A DNA stretch of 25,674 nucleotides from Carex sylvatica. Lineage: Eukaryota > Streptophyta > Magnoliopsida > Poales > Cyperaceae. The notes beneath the pieces are model-generated. The model was not told where the DNA came from. It did no database searches and saw only the letters and a program-made list of their open reading frames with translations. The stretch lies in the NCBI GenBank assembly GCA_964058845.1, contig CAXKVR010000122.1, positions 1-25,674 on the forward strand, read 5' to 3'. Positions 9,617-20,139 of the stretch are shown here, piece after piece (the stretch's first letter is position 1; each line of letters begins with the position of its first letter). The position numbers and the translations under genes were made by a program.

Positions 9617-10003
9617 CTGATATCCGTAAACATGGAGAATTTTTTTTAGAAACCATAAATAAAAAAAAATTACCAAACCAACTTAATTGGTTTTATTTTT
9701 ACAAAAACTATAAGAACCGAAATGACATTTTGGTTCGAAGGAGTTTTTCTTTTAAGTACAGAATTGTCATTTAGGCCGGACATTATTTCACTGATTTTGG
9801 AGAAAAATCGTATGGCTATGGGCTAAAAACTTGTGAATCTACCATGGGCTAAAATGACAATTTAGTAAAAAAAAAAAGGAGTTCAGATTGAATTGTCATT
9901 TTGATTTTTATAATATTTGTAAAAACAAAACCAATCAAATTGATTTGATAAATTTCTTTTTTTTATTTATGGTTTCTAAAATAATTTCGAACATGGAAAT
10001 CAG
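9617..10003. mobile_element. Foldback MITE, ~390 bp
   Basis: AGAAACCATAAATAAAAAAA near 9648 is matched by TTTTTTTATTTATGGTTTCT near 9978. The pairing continues inward through AATTGGTTTTATTTTTACAA against TTGTAAAAACAAAACCAATC. It continues outward to CATGG and CTGAT blocks on both sides. The loop region contains two short GGGCTAAAA-type repeats. No clean target duplication was found, so the superfamily is not assigned. Confidence 0.6.
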
Positions 10004-10454
10004 TGTATGCTTGTACAATGGCGCAGTTGAGAACACACGCATAACTTAACAAAAAATTTATATTCAGAAATTGAAAATCAAATTTTCTCAAACAAAATGT
10101 ATTGTTTTTATATACTAAATTTACATTTTTTTTAATAAAATCTAACTCAAATGTAAATTAATTTATACACTAAATTCATATTTTTACAAAGACCGAACCA
10201 GTCTCAACACTTTTCGAATTTTATAAAGTCAAGACACGCTGTAACTTTTAAAAACTGCTAAAATTCGGTCTCACTGGATCTCCAATGGATAATGAAAACT
10301 AGAGTTCGGTCTTACCCAGTATCTCATAAAAAATAAAAAATAAAAATCCATCTCTCCTGAGAATTTAATTTTCAATTTATAAAAGTAAAAAAAATAAAAT
10401 TATTTTTACATGAAATATGAGTTGTTGCGATGTGCAGTAAAAAAAAGTATCTAT
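10004..10454. other. AT-rich intergenic DNA, nothing recognised
   Basis: No gene or repeat could be supported in this interval. Confidence 0.5.
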
Positions 10455-10745
10455 TGCGCTTTGAGTCTCGGCCCAAGGACACCGAGAAACGAATTGGAGA
10501 TTCAATAAAGGGCCGAGATGGGCCTGTTCAGGGCTCAAGACTCAAGAGAAGATCTCAGCCGTGCGGTTAGTTCGTCGTACCCGATAATTCTATGTTCCGG
10601 GCTCAAGAGAGGAATCGCGGTCCGGATCTCAAATATTGGGTTACTTTAGGGGATCCGGACCCATGGACTAATGTGCAGGCTGTTCAGGGGATCCCACCTA
10701 CAACGCGTAACGCATGCGGGAGGCCAGATAGGGTGTACATTGAGC
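10455..10745. other. G+C-rich island of unknown origin
   Basis: A sharp rise in G+C compared with the flanks. GGGCTCAAGA occurs twice (near 10529 and 10599), along with GGGATCC/GGATCCGG-type words and several CpG-containing palindromes. Stops interrupt all frames I followed. It may be a fragment of a larger retroelement or an insertion from elsewhere; I cannot identify it. Confidence 0.35.
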
Positions 10746-11008
10746 GGTCGATGATATTTTATTAAAATTTAAATTCAATCTAATTATTAAAAAAAAATCT
10801 TTACTTGATCTACTCATAACCTAATCTAACCTATCTATTTTTTTATATATAGATTATTATGGGTTATGCGGGTTAGATGGGTTAAACGGATTATAATTTT
10901 GATCGAAAATATATTATATATCATTTTACTATTTTTATTAAAACTAGGTACAAATAAAAGTGACAAATATAAATAAAATAGAAATAAGGCAGTAATAATC
11001 TAATAGAT

Positions 11009-11571
11009 AGAGGTGTACAAAAATATTGTCGAGAAGAACCATCAAAATCGGTTAAGCACATGTTTATCTGCAATTTTTATTGTCTTTTGATTTTATAAGC
11101 TTTGTTGTATTGGATGTTTACATTATCTTACATCACCATATGATTTCATTTCTCCTATACTTTCATTACCAAAAAAAATGAGATGTTATATACTGGTACT
11201 AAAGTTTACTGGTACAAGGCAGTTACGACAAAATGAAAATATCAAATTCCAATTCTCAACCTGACAAAACGATAATTCACAGAATAAGAAAAAGTATCAT
11301 TGATGAAAGACTTGGTATGATTCAATCAGAATCGGTTAAGCACATGATCAAACTAGAAGGAGGTCACAAAATAAAATCCTGACGGTGGATAATTACGAGT
11401 TATCTGGATATAAACGGGTTATTAAGAGCAAACTCATGACCCGATCCAGAGTAACAGATTTGTCAAAATCTTACTCTAATCGATCTAATAATATCTCAAC
11501 TCGGTAAAATACGAATCGGATCGGACGGATCAGACAAGTCAAGTGGGTCGACAGTATTTTTGTACACTTCT
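11009..11571. mobile_element. hAT-like non-autonomous element, degenerate
   Basis: The ends AGAGGTGTACAAAAATATTG (left) and CAGTATTTTTGTACACTTCT (right) are inverted copies with few mismatches over 24 bp. The right arm, read inward on the minus strand, is rich in GATCCG and CCCG words. Such words are common in plant hAT MITEs of the GTGTACAAAA type. AATCGGTTAAGCACATG is repeated directly at 11046-11062 and 11330-11346. I see no 8-bp target duplication. Sequence to the left (10800-10890) holds related CCTAATCTAACC and GGGTTAGATGGGTT words, so the true element may be larger or nested. Confidence 0.45.
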
Positions 11572-11902
11572 AAGGCCAGACAATTGGACGGGCGATCTGT
11601 TGTATCGCGAGGGTAGCATAAAAAAACTAACTCGAATCTTACAGCTGGTCAGAGACGGCAAGATATATCTGTCACTGTGTCACAGTTGATCGATGCCTTG
11701 AATGCCGATAACGTGGCCATTGGGCTGTCTCTCTTTCGTTCCTGCTTCGGCGGTAAAGTAGGTCAGCTGCTTTCTTGTTTTGAATAATGAGATCTCAGCT
11801 CTTAAGGAGAAATTTCTAGCACGGATTATTAATTGCTGTTTTTTTAGAAAAAATAAATATTTTTAATAACCGAAAAAGATGATGAAATTTTTCTATGACA
11901 TG
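11572..11902. other. Short unassigned interval
   Basis: Somewhat G+C-richer than average at 11580-11780, but without a usable open frame, splice pattern or recognised repeat. Confidence 0.4.
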
Positions 11903-11910
11903 GATGGAAG

Positions 11911-12299
11911 TAGCCAAGTAGGTGTGGTAATGAGCTGCCTCGTCAAGAATTAGCTTCAGCTCAAACTCGTTACAAGTTGACTTGTTTGAATCACGAACAA
12001 GCTGACTTGAGAGGTCTGAATTAAAATCTCAACTTGAAATTGTCACAAGCTGGATCTTATTTTTTTTTTAAAAAAAATTCTACAAAAAATTTGAACTGAG
12101 ATGAGCAACATAAAATACATACAAATTCACAAATTTATATCTAGCCAAACTAGTTCGCAAATTGATAAGCAAGTTAAGCTCCAACTTGAGCTAATTAATT
12201 CTGAACCGAGCTAAGCTCCAGCTCAGTTTAGTAATGAGCAAACAAGTCAGCTGCGAGTCACGATCGAGCTACGAGCCACGAGCTTTTTTACCGGCCCTA
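11911..12299. mobile_element. hAT-type MITE with imperfect 8-bp target duplication
   Basis: The right end reads GAGCTTTTTTACCGGCCCTA. The left end has TAG, then GGTGTGGTAATGAGCTGCCT after a short insertion. This GAGCT-rich body and TAGGG...GGTAA terminus are typical of plant hAT MITEs. GATGGAAG (11903-11910) and AATGGAAG (12300-12307) flank it, matching at 7 of 8 positions. Many AGCT, AGTTG and CAAGCT words occur inside. There is no transposase, so it is non-autonomous. The one mismatch and the insertion suggest an old copy. Confidence 0.65.
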
Positions 12300-12307
12300 A
12301 ATGGAAG

Positions 12308-12820
12308 TTACTTAGACTATGCTCCGTAAACAATGTGAGTAGAAGAAGAAGACAAAAGAGAGGATTTGGTTCACTCACCTACACCCCGAATTGAAGAAAG
12401 GATAAAATTCAAAACTTTGTACGTAGAGTTCCTCTTAACATAGCACCGCTTTCTTTTCTCTCCTCTCCAATTTCTTCGCTTCTAGAGCGAGTATCGTGGC
12501 CAGCTCTAATCAGAGTGCGTTTCATCTCTCATCCCTTCCCTTTAATGGCTTTATTTCTGAAGCTGAGTCTTAAGAAACTTTTTAAAGGAATTACTATAGC
12601 TTATAGTAATTATAATTTTAACTATATTGATTATCAATTTAACCCTTTATATTGCAGGAGTTTGAGATTGCCCAGGTCATTCTCACTAAGAGATTCTCGT
12701 AATATCCTTAGAAATGACTTTTGAGCATTATTTTCTATGTATCAACATTATAATTGTTGGTTTAAAAACAGCAGAATTAGAAATTTTTAATGGGAGACTA
12801 GAATTAAAATACAAAATATG
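12308..12820. other. Intergenic interval with CT-rich patch
   Basis: Around 12440-12545 the plus strand is CT-rich (TTTCTTTTCTCTCCTCTCCA), like a plant 5' leader. The following ATG frames are short and lysine/asparagine-rich, and no downstream exon could be joined. A 69-codon open frame at 12515-12724 has no recognisable domain. I do not call a gene. Confidence 0.35.
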
Positions 12821-13008
12821 GTGAGTGAAATTTAAACTCATATTTTCTCAACAACAAAATAAAATTTTAATCATGAGACTACAAACAAACATTTGTTATT
12901 TATAGAAGAGGACTGAACTATACAAAACATGTATAAAAATAAAATTTAATTAAATTTCAATATACATAATTAAAAAATTTAAATCTTTAAATCATAGAGT
13001 AACTTGGC
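12821..13008 (-). repeat. tRNA-like dispersed repeat, copy 2
   Basis: Aligns by eye with 7151-7320 in the same orientation, sharing GAGTGA, AACTCAT, TTTTCTC/TTCTTTT, AACATTTGTTATT, GAACTATA and AATCATAGAGT. This copy is more decayed in the tRNA-like part. It lies about 270 bp beyond the 3' end of the SirB1-like gene. Confidence 0.5.
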
Positions 13009-13275
13009 ACTTTTAAGCACTTTTAGGATGTACTAAGATCCGTTGAAAAACACCTATGGTAGGTGCGAGGGGATTTTATGTGTTTATAGGAAAGTGGATG
13101 ACAATCTATTGTGGTAATAACCATTACATGATTTGATGCTTCAAAGTTCGCACTAATTTGTTCCAAACTTTGTTAGCATTAATGTTTTCTATTTTGTATT
13201 AATTACACTAAACCCAAATGGGAAACCAAAAAAAAAAAGGACATTATTAATTATGAACTAACTAAATGGGCATAT

Positions 13276-16196
13276 CTACCATGGTTCGTAGTTGTTACTC
13301 CAATAACTTGTAGTTGCACTGGGCTTATTACCCCCGTCCTCTGCCAAGATGAGATTAATCCGTGATATAAGTATCTTAACTGCCTCATCTTCTAACTTAT
13401 TTATCGGATTTCTTTGATAATCTCTTTCCTGCAATACACAATGTAAGCCAACTTAATTTATATTCTAGGATATATAACACAATGTATTCTATAGAAGCCG
13501 ACCTGATTGGTATGAAGCATGTTCTCCGAAATTTTATTTATACCATACTAAAAAAAAAAAAAAAAAAAAAACACCACAAATTCTGGGAATTTCCAAAAAC
13601 ACCCAGGTCGCAAAATAGTTTGGCGGCCCCATTCTTGGAGAACCGTGGATTGGTTTGGAGGCCACTCGAAAACCTAGATATATTTAATAGCAAAGTGCAT
13701 TTTTTGGTATTTGGGGGGCTCCAAACCAATCTGCACCCCCACGAATGGAGCCACCAAACCATTCTAGAGCCTGTTTTTGAAAATATTCACAAATCATGGT
13801 TTTTTTTTTATTTGAATTTCGTATAAATAAAAATTTCGGTGTTATGTGTACCAAACTTTAATGATTCACTGATGATATTGAACAGTACAATCTTTATTGC
13901 CAACAAAAAAATTATAAAGAATCAATAATTACCTGTGAAGCTTCGAAAAGTGTCAAATACTTCAAACAATCTTCATAGTGTCCGCAATGATATAGGAGCA
14001 CAGCATAGTCTCTCAGTTCTTCGTTGTCTCCGTGTAGTAGAATAAGCCGCTCACATGCTGCAAATTTTGATACAAAGACTCATCAACATTGATTTGAAAG
14101 GATGTTAACAAAAACCCATGTATGAAACTTCAACAGTTAAATTTGCAAAAGCAAAGGTGTTCACTGGCTACCTGCCAAAGCACGGCGCATATCACCAAAC
14201 CGAACACTGGTCCATACGCCACGCTGCATTCTGTGCTGAGCAGCTTTGGCAGAAGCAATCTCCATTGGGCTGCAATTTAAACAAGCTTACTTAGTTTACA
14301 ACAATTTCTCGTTACAAACTACCAAAGAATAACACCAAAAATACCGCCACTCTATTACTTTACTCGTGTGGTTCATCAGTCATTATGCTCGTCACACTTT
14401 AGTATTTGTTCAGTGCTTAAATTGAAATTTTGAATAATAAAAATTGATTACCTCACATTTTCGCTAGCAGTTGTAGGATCTTGACCGACATTAGTTCGGT
14501 TAGCGGCATGAACAGCTCTTAAAAATAAGCTGCTCGACCGGTCATACTGGAATGGCCAAAAAGCATCCTTGAGATTTTTCAATATCTGCATTGAAGATAA
14601 ATTGATATGTTTAATAAAAAGCAATTTAAAATGAAATGAATAGACTTCTGCCAATATACTTCACAAGATTAGAATAGTCATGGCCTAGACTCACCTTGAC
14701 TAAGAGTGATTTGGATGTCATGATATGGGGTTCGTCTGATATCTTGCTTTTCTTCTTGTCGTAGCCTCTAGGAAATCCATTTTCTTGGCTACAAGGACAG
14801 TATATCTCCGCATCGAAATCTAGGAAACCGCTGATTTTAAGCATTTTCAAAACTTCAGAGTATATCAGCGAGAGCATGGTAACAGATCCTGACCGGCATG
14901 TCAGAGTCTGCCAGTACAAAAGAGGGAAAAGATTCAAAATATAATTATTGTCTCAAGATCAAAAGTTAATTTGTATAAGAATAAAGGGAAGGTTGAAGGT
15001 GCCTACGGAATGAAGATATAAAGACCGGGCATCAATTGCACTGTCAATTCTACGAAATCCCTGTAGAAGAATGAACAATAGCAGTCAGAAAGGTTTAGCT
15101 GTTTAGTTAATATCTATGTAGAAAACATAAACTTAATTAGAATACCAGGAGTAAGAATTACCAAATAATTCTACTGGAACATGCTATTAATATCCCAGAA
15201 ACCAGCACATACCTTGTGAATGTAGAGATATCTTTCAAGGTTCCCCAAAAAAATCTCAGGTGAAGCACCAGGTGGAGGAAGGTAGGTCGAGCAAAAGTCC
15301 ATTGACAAGTCATCAAGGCGGCTTACAAATGAGCTTACAGGAAGAGGCACTGACGGGTGGGACACAAGAGAGTCGTCTTCTGCTGCTACTTGCAATGCGA
15401 TTTTTGCCAGGTCAGGACCTCTGCTAATTACGATGCTCGATTCAGCGTGGAGTTCTGTTAGCCGGCTGATTTGACTACAGAAACCCTCCCTGGCAGCCTA
15501 TGCAAATTCAATGGTAGACTCATGATTACAGAGAGATCATTTTGTTCAATTCAATATTCCTGCATACAGGTCTCTGGCATGCTTATGTTTGGTTCTTTTA
15601 AGTGGCATATCATGCAGAGGGGAATTGATCAAAATACCAGATTCAGGATGTTTACACAAAACAATATTTTTGGTGGATTCAAGTGCCAGTTACTGGAATT
15701 TCTCAGAACTTACCAATTTAGTTGGTGTTTTTGGCATCCAATTTGATAATTAAAAATGAGTCCCAATCGATTCTTAGGAGAATGTCTGAACTAAAGGCAT
15801 GCATCTACAATTACATTTATACAAAATCTGAAATATCTTTTTGGAAAAAGATCATTTTTTATTTTAGAATTTGGAGGTTTAAAAGAATTGGTGAAATGAA
15901 TGGCTGATCGAGTGAACGTCTTTAAAAAAAAAAAAAGGACAAACTAAAAATACATATGAAAATAAGAAAGTGGAAAAATAAAGGAGACTAACCCGGGCAT
16001 GCTGAGTGTCGATGCCGGCAGCTTCAAGGGAATCATGGAGAATCAGGTGAGGCAGATCAGAAGAAGGCGCCTTTTCACATGCAATTTTAGAAGCTGTAGG
16101 GGCGCAAATGAAATGTCTTCTACTCTTGCAAGAGGAAGAATGAAAATGAGACTTGAATTTGAGAGGGCAAGAGGTGCTCCAAGCACTGCAGCTCAT
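13276..16196 (-). CDS. SirB1/transglutaminase-core-like protein, plastid-targeted, 8 exons
   Basis: The rebuilt coding exons are 15993-16196, 15213-15497, 15007-15060, 14695-14907, 14452-14585, 14172-14269, 13933-14057 and 13276-13428. All introns are GT-AG and the frames join cleanly to a 421-aa protein ending in EPW. The first ~40 residues are Ser-rich and lack acidic residues, like a chloroplast transit peptide. The middle (FRRIDSAIDARSLYLHS, TLTCRSGSVTMLSLIYSEVL) and the C-terminal tail (ILKNLKDAFWP, ELRDYAVLLYHCGHYEDC) follow the order of the SirB1 N-terminal domain plus TPR-like tail, as in conserved plant proteins of this type. The family's biochemical role is not established and I see no clear Cys-His-Asp triad. 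Intron 7 holds a foldback insertion. The start is the first ATG giving a transit peptide. Confidence 0.85.
13526..13839. mobile_element. Foldback MITE inside the last intron of the SirB1-like gene
   Basis: The ends CCGAAATTTTATTTATAC (left) and GTATAAATAAAAATTTCGG (right) are inverted copies. The pairing runs through a poly-A/poly-T stretch into GTTTGGCGGCCCCATTC against GAATGGAGCCACCAAAC, and GATTGGTTTGGAGGCC against GGGCTCCAAACCAATC. The loop is near 13685. No target duplication is clear. It fills most of the 504-bp intron 13429-13932, leaving both splice sites intact. Confidence 0.7.
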
Positions 16197-16510
16197 GGTT
16201 ATCCAGAATTCAGAGATCGATTATAATATCTGTATCTGTGTAAGAAGAAGATGGAATCTGAATAGATAATTAATATTTGGGCAAATCAGAGAGGAAGGGG
16301 GAAGGAAATATCTATTTGACCATTAGAAAGGATGGGGAAGTGAGTGTGACCGTTGAAATTTTTAGCAAATATCTTCGTTTTGGATTAGTATATGTCTGCA
16401 ATCTTGAAAAGGAAACAGAAAAAAAATCTGGCTTGCTAGTTGTTACTGTGAGCATTTGTTTCTTAGTATCTAATCACTGTCGGTTACTGGACAACGAAGC
16501 AGAAGGAAGG
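16197..16510 (-). promoter_or_regulatory. Upstream region of the SirB1-like gene
   Basis: This interval lies between the start codon and the foldback element at 16511. It should contain the 5' leader and core promoter on the minus strand. I see no TATA box or named motif that I can defend. A 96-codon plus-strand frame (16277-16567) crosses it, has no domain and is likely chance. Confidence 0.35.
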
Positions 16511-16741
16511 GTCCGGGTACAAGGTACCAATAATCCGGATCCCCCCAGGTACCTGAGGTACAATTAATAAAAATGGACGGTTCAGATTAATTACAGCTAA
16601 ACTCAATCTTGTAGCTGTTAGACCTCGAGGTTATGGGGCCTGCTTTGACATTCGTGCCAAGTGAAATAAATGGTTCAGATTCACTACTTGCACCTCAGGT
16701 ACCTGGGGTGATGCGGATTTTTCGGTGCCAGGAACCTGGAC
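16511..16741. mobile_element. Foldback MITE upstream of the SirB1-like gene
   Basis: The left arm GTCCGGGTACAAGGTACCAA, with CCCCAGGTACCTGAGGT and ATGGACGGTTCAGATT, is mirrored on the right by AATGGTTCAGATTCA, ACCTCAGGTACCTGGGG and TGCCAGGAACCTGGAC. No target duplication was found. It starts about 315 bp upstream of the start codon, so it could affect the promoter. Confidence 0.6.
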
Positions 16742-17986
16742 ATATTTTACTGCCTGACAACTGTTATGCTTATCCCTTATCCCTTATCCAGTAAGGAAGT
16801 AACCAGATTCTGATTGATTCCTTGTTCGCTCTAGGGATTTTTCGATGCGTTGAAAACTTCGGATGCTGTTTACCACCAAAATATAAAAAAAAAAATTGCG
16901 ATGCTGCAGCCACTTCTGGTTCTCTCTTCTTCTTCTTCTTCTTTTTTAAAAAAAAAATCGCAGTCGCAGGCTGCTTAGTAATCAGATGCTAATGTTCATT
17001 GTTTCTCGGCCCGGTTAGCTGTGAAGCCATTTCATGCGTTGAGAACTTGAGATTTGCAGCGGTTGCTACAGTAATAAATGAATTATTCATATTTGAGGTC
17101 GATGAACTCAAAAATTCGTAATTCAGAAATAATTTGAATATTATTTAGAAATAATTAGAAATTATTTGAATTAGAGATTTCAGTCATGTGAGAGAGAAAA
17201 AAAATTAGAATTTTTTTGGAAAAGATTCGGAAATAATTCATAAAATTTGAAAAAAAATCATAAAATTCATGAATTATTCAGGTTTAATTCAGTCAAAGTT
17301 CAATCAATCGAATATTTGACGTTCGGTTCAGCGTCACTAAAAAGAAAAATTATTTAGGATTAATTCGTGAATATTGTGACTATGGTGCCGGTTGCAGCTG
17401 CTTCTCATTTTGAATGATTTTTTTCATCAGTGATTAATCTAATTCAAATAAATACACGTTAAAATGTTAAATAAAATAATGAATAATAGCAATAAACACG
17501 CCTGTTTGAATTTTGATAATTATCAAAAGTGTTGAATTAAAATACTCTAAAAATAGATGTACCTAGAATTGCTTTCAAATACTTCATGACTTTGATGAGA
17601 AAAAAGTGTTATATAATCATCAGCTCTTTGATTTTATATTCTCTGTCTTTTTTTAACTAGTCTGCCCGCCGTTTTATCCTCTTGTTTCACCTTTAATTTG
17701 GGACTTGATTTCACATCATCTAAGAATAAACTAAGATACAAATAAACAGCATTCAGAGTTCAGGCTATTCGTCATGATGTCTCAAAGGTGTTCTCTCTCA
17801 AATCTCTCAGTACATGAAATCGAACGATCCAAATCACACGGCGAACCATGTCATGTTTTGCCGAAATTTTCTAAAACCCTCGACGAAATAAAAAAATAAA
17901 GCAAAAGACTACTGACATGTGAGTTTTATTGATTTTTTTAATATTTTTAAAAAATAAAATGAATAACTACTGATTTGAATATATTA
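16742..17986. other. Intergenic DNA with short low-complexity tracts
   Basis: Contains a TTC microsatellite at about 16925-16945 next to an A-run. ATGCGTTGARAACTT recurs near 16844 and 17034. A patch at 17100-17280 is crowded with AATTCG, AAATAATT and AATTCAT words. No gene or clean element is visible. Confidence 0.4.
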
Positions 17987-18538
17987 GAAAGAATATCAAA
18001 CAAAATAGATAAAATATCTTATAATTTAGATGGAGGACTCTGAAATATTTTTCAGGCAGGATTGTGGATTGTTCTCGGCTGTAAAAGAAATTAAACTATT
18101 TCTTATTGTGTTTACTGGAGAAAAAAATAAAAATACTTTGAATCTGAATTATTAATTCCAGTTCAAAAATAACTTCTAGTAAATAAAGAAATTATCGTGG
18201 TCCTTCTAATACATCAAATTCTAAGGTACTCCATCTATATTGAAAAAATGGATTTGTTATTATTACGAAATGTCAAATCAATTTTCTTTTTAAAATAGAT
18301 GGAGTATGTTACAATTTAAATGTATTAGAAGGATCACGATAATTTCTTTATTTATCTAGAAATGGCTTTTGAACCGGAATCAATAATTCACATCAAAAGC
18401 ATTTTTTTTCCAGTAACACACCAAAAAATAGTTAAAAAAATTTTACAACCAGAAAAAATCCTACCTAAAAAATGTTTCGAAATCCTTCAAGAACATGTAA
18501 ATTATAAGATGTTTGTCTATTTTGTATGATGTTCTTTC
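17987..18538. mobile_element. Long near-complete hairpin, ~550 bp
   Basis: The left arm from GAAAGAATATCAAACAAAAT pairs with the right arm ending ATTTTGTATGATGTTCTTTC. Further matched blocks are ATCTTATAATTTA, AAACTATTTCTTATTGTGTT against AACACACCAAAAAATAGTT, and AGAAATTATCGTGGTCCTTC against GAAGGATCACGATAATTTCT. The apex is TACTCCATCTAT...ATAGATGGAGTA, TA-flanked and Stowaway-like, but continuous with the longer stem. Arms are roughly 240 bp with modest divergence. No outer target duplication is visible. Confidence 0.65.
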
Positions 18539-19173
18539 CGGTTTTAAAAATTATTAAACAAATCATTAAATGTCGGCTGAAACAATTGAAAATTTTGATT
18601 TTTGCAGGACTGCAACGACAAATGGCAGGCGCCAAAGAATGGATCCGCTATTATGATCCGGATAAATATGGAATTCTCACAAATCAGTGGTCTTTTAGTA
18701 TTTTTTTTTTGGTTGAGGGTATTTTTATAAATTTCAGCACGCTTTGGTAAAATAGATCATGCTTTATTTGTTTTATAAATCATAATACATCAGTATTGCA
18801 AAACTGTATGGTCTAAAAATATATAGTTTGGCCTTCAATTATTTATGTTACTACTGGCACTTTAATCGACACTGCTGTAATTTAATGCCAAACATGGGAA
18901 TATCCTTAAACTTGGCATACTAGATAACAGATCTAATAATAAATGTTGCAAACACAGGATCATTCAAGAGAAACAAAGTCACAAATAGTACTAAAAAGAT
19001 AATTATCAAAACATTTTTCTTGTAAAAAATTCTAGAGAACCCCTTCCAATTATACAACATCATCACATAATAAAAAAAAATAGTAAAACAAAACTGCAAT
19101 CTGACTCCTAGGATTGTTGATTTTGCTTACTGTCTACTTTACTTTCCTAAAGAACAGCACTTCTGTTTAAAAA
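18539..19173. other. Intergenic DNA with an exon-like patch
   Basis: At 18606-18690 a TTTTTGCAG acceptor-like site is followed by a G+C-richer stretch with readable frames (for example GAKEWIRYYDPDKYG) and then AT-rich DNA. No family is recognised and no partner exon is found. The part next to 19173 should include the 3' UTR of the downstream-facing minus-strand gene. Confidence 0.3.
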
Positions 19174-19965
19174 TTATTTCTTAGAGGATCCGGTCTGGTC
19201 TGTTTTTATTGTCTTCAGAATGCTAAACTCACCACCTTCTTTGCTAGCAACAGTGGCGGCTTTTGTCTCATTGCATTGGTTTATGAACTTCGTCAATTCC
19301 TAGAGCAAGTAAAAAAAATCAACAAGAAGTTAACACTAGATTTAAACTAGTGATAAGGATCACATTTTTTGTAAAACCAACGAGAGAGATGCCAAGCACC
19401 AGCAGCAGCAGAGTATACATTTAACCCACAGTTGGTATCTACAAGCAATTGCTCCTGGCCAGTAACATAATGAAACAAGATACACTGTTTTACTGGTATG
19501 ACATGGACTTGCTGGCCACTAAAATTTAGCCACAAGTTGGTTTGATTCATTCTGAGGGAGGTTGTTCTGGCTCTGGATTCATGTTTAATTCAAGTTTTAC
19601 AGCTAATTTCGGCTTAATTACAGCTTAAACATCAAATATCATTCAAAACACTACGCTGAACTTCTAAAATTAAAGAATGATTTTTTTTTTTTTTTTAATA
19701 TGGGTCTAAGAGCATACCCGATCTGCTTCCATGTCCGTAGTCGATTTCAATGATTTCATAACTCTTTTACCTGAAAATGATTATCGGGGTAAATAAACTC
19801 TCAGAAAAGAAACTCACAAGACAGACCAACAAAGCATTTTTCACGATTGGGATGATTAAATAACAGACAAGTACCTTTGCGAATATGGGGGGCTTTTCCA
19901 TGGCGACTTGGAGGAATCGATTTCTTCTTTTGTTTTCCCTTGAACAGGTTTCCCTTCTGCGTCAT
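19174..19965 (-). CDS. Small basic UPF0390-like protein, 3 exons
   Basis: The coding exons are 19875-19965, 19718-19770 and 19174-19299, joined by GT-AG introns in frame to an 89-aa protein. The N-terminal third is strongly basic (KGKQKKK, SRHGKAPHIRKGKR). The middle is acidic-hydrophilic (TTDMEADRELTKFINQCNE) and the end is EGGEFSILKTIKT plus KK. From memory this matches a short conserved plant protein annotated as UPF0390/DUF2462-like, of unknown function. The basic head suggests nucleolar or RNA contact, which is inference only. The upstream telo-box and site II motifs are typical of genes for translation and ribosome biogenesis. Intron 2 contains a 67-codon open frame (19347-19550) that I treat as noncoding. 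Confidence 0.8.
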
Positions 19966-19993
19966 TTTCGCGAAGAAAGAATGGCGGAATAGG

Positions 19994-20139
19994 ATTAGGG
20001 TTAGAGCTTTTCCTCCGTCACTGCCTAGGGTTTTGAAATAGCGACCGGTCGGGAAGACGGCACAATATGTTTCAGTATAATTTTTTATTTAATGGGCTAT
20101 CCAAGTTGCTACTTAATAGTAATGGGCTTTTATTGGGCC
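19994..20139 (-). promoter_or_regulatory. Telo-box and site II promoter elements
   Basis: Reading toward the small gene, AAACCCTA (20026-20033) is a perfect telo-box. CTAACCCTAATCC (19992-20004) is a second telomere-like motif. Further upstream, three TGGGCC/T site II motifs lie on the plus strand at 20093, 20123 and 20134. Telo-box plus site II is a known pairing in plant ribosomal-protein and growth-related promoters, bound by TCP-type factors. The motifs are seen; use by this gene is inferred. Confidence 0.65.

Noticed and set aside
13538..13826. Open frames on both strands in the last intron of the SirB1-like gene
   Set aside because: They are translations of the foldback element with a poly-Lys/poly-Phe run from the A tract.
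16277..16567. 96-codon plus-strand frame
   Set aside because: Crosses the promoter region and the start of a foldback element. No domain and no plausible partner exons.
18229..18304. Nested 76-bp Stowaway MITE with TA duplication
   Set aside because: The TA-flanked CTCCATCTAT ends are real, but the stem continues unbroken into the larger 17987-18538 hairpin, so a separate insertion cannot be shown.
19347..19550. 67-codon minus-strand frame in intron 2 of the small UPF0390-like gene
   Set aside because: No recognisable motif, and the flanking splice sites give a clean conserved-looking protein without it. Intron retention cannot be ruled out.
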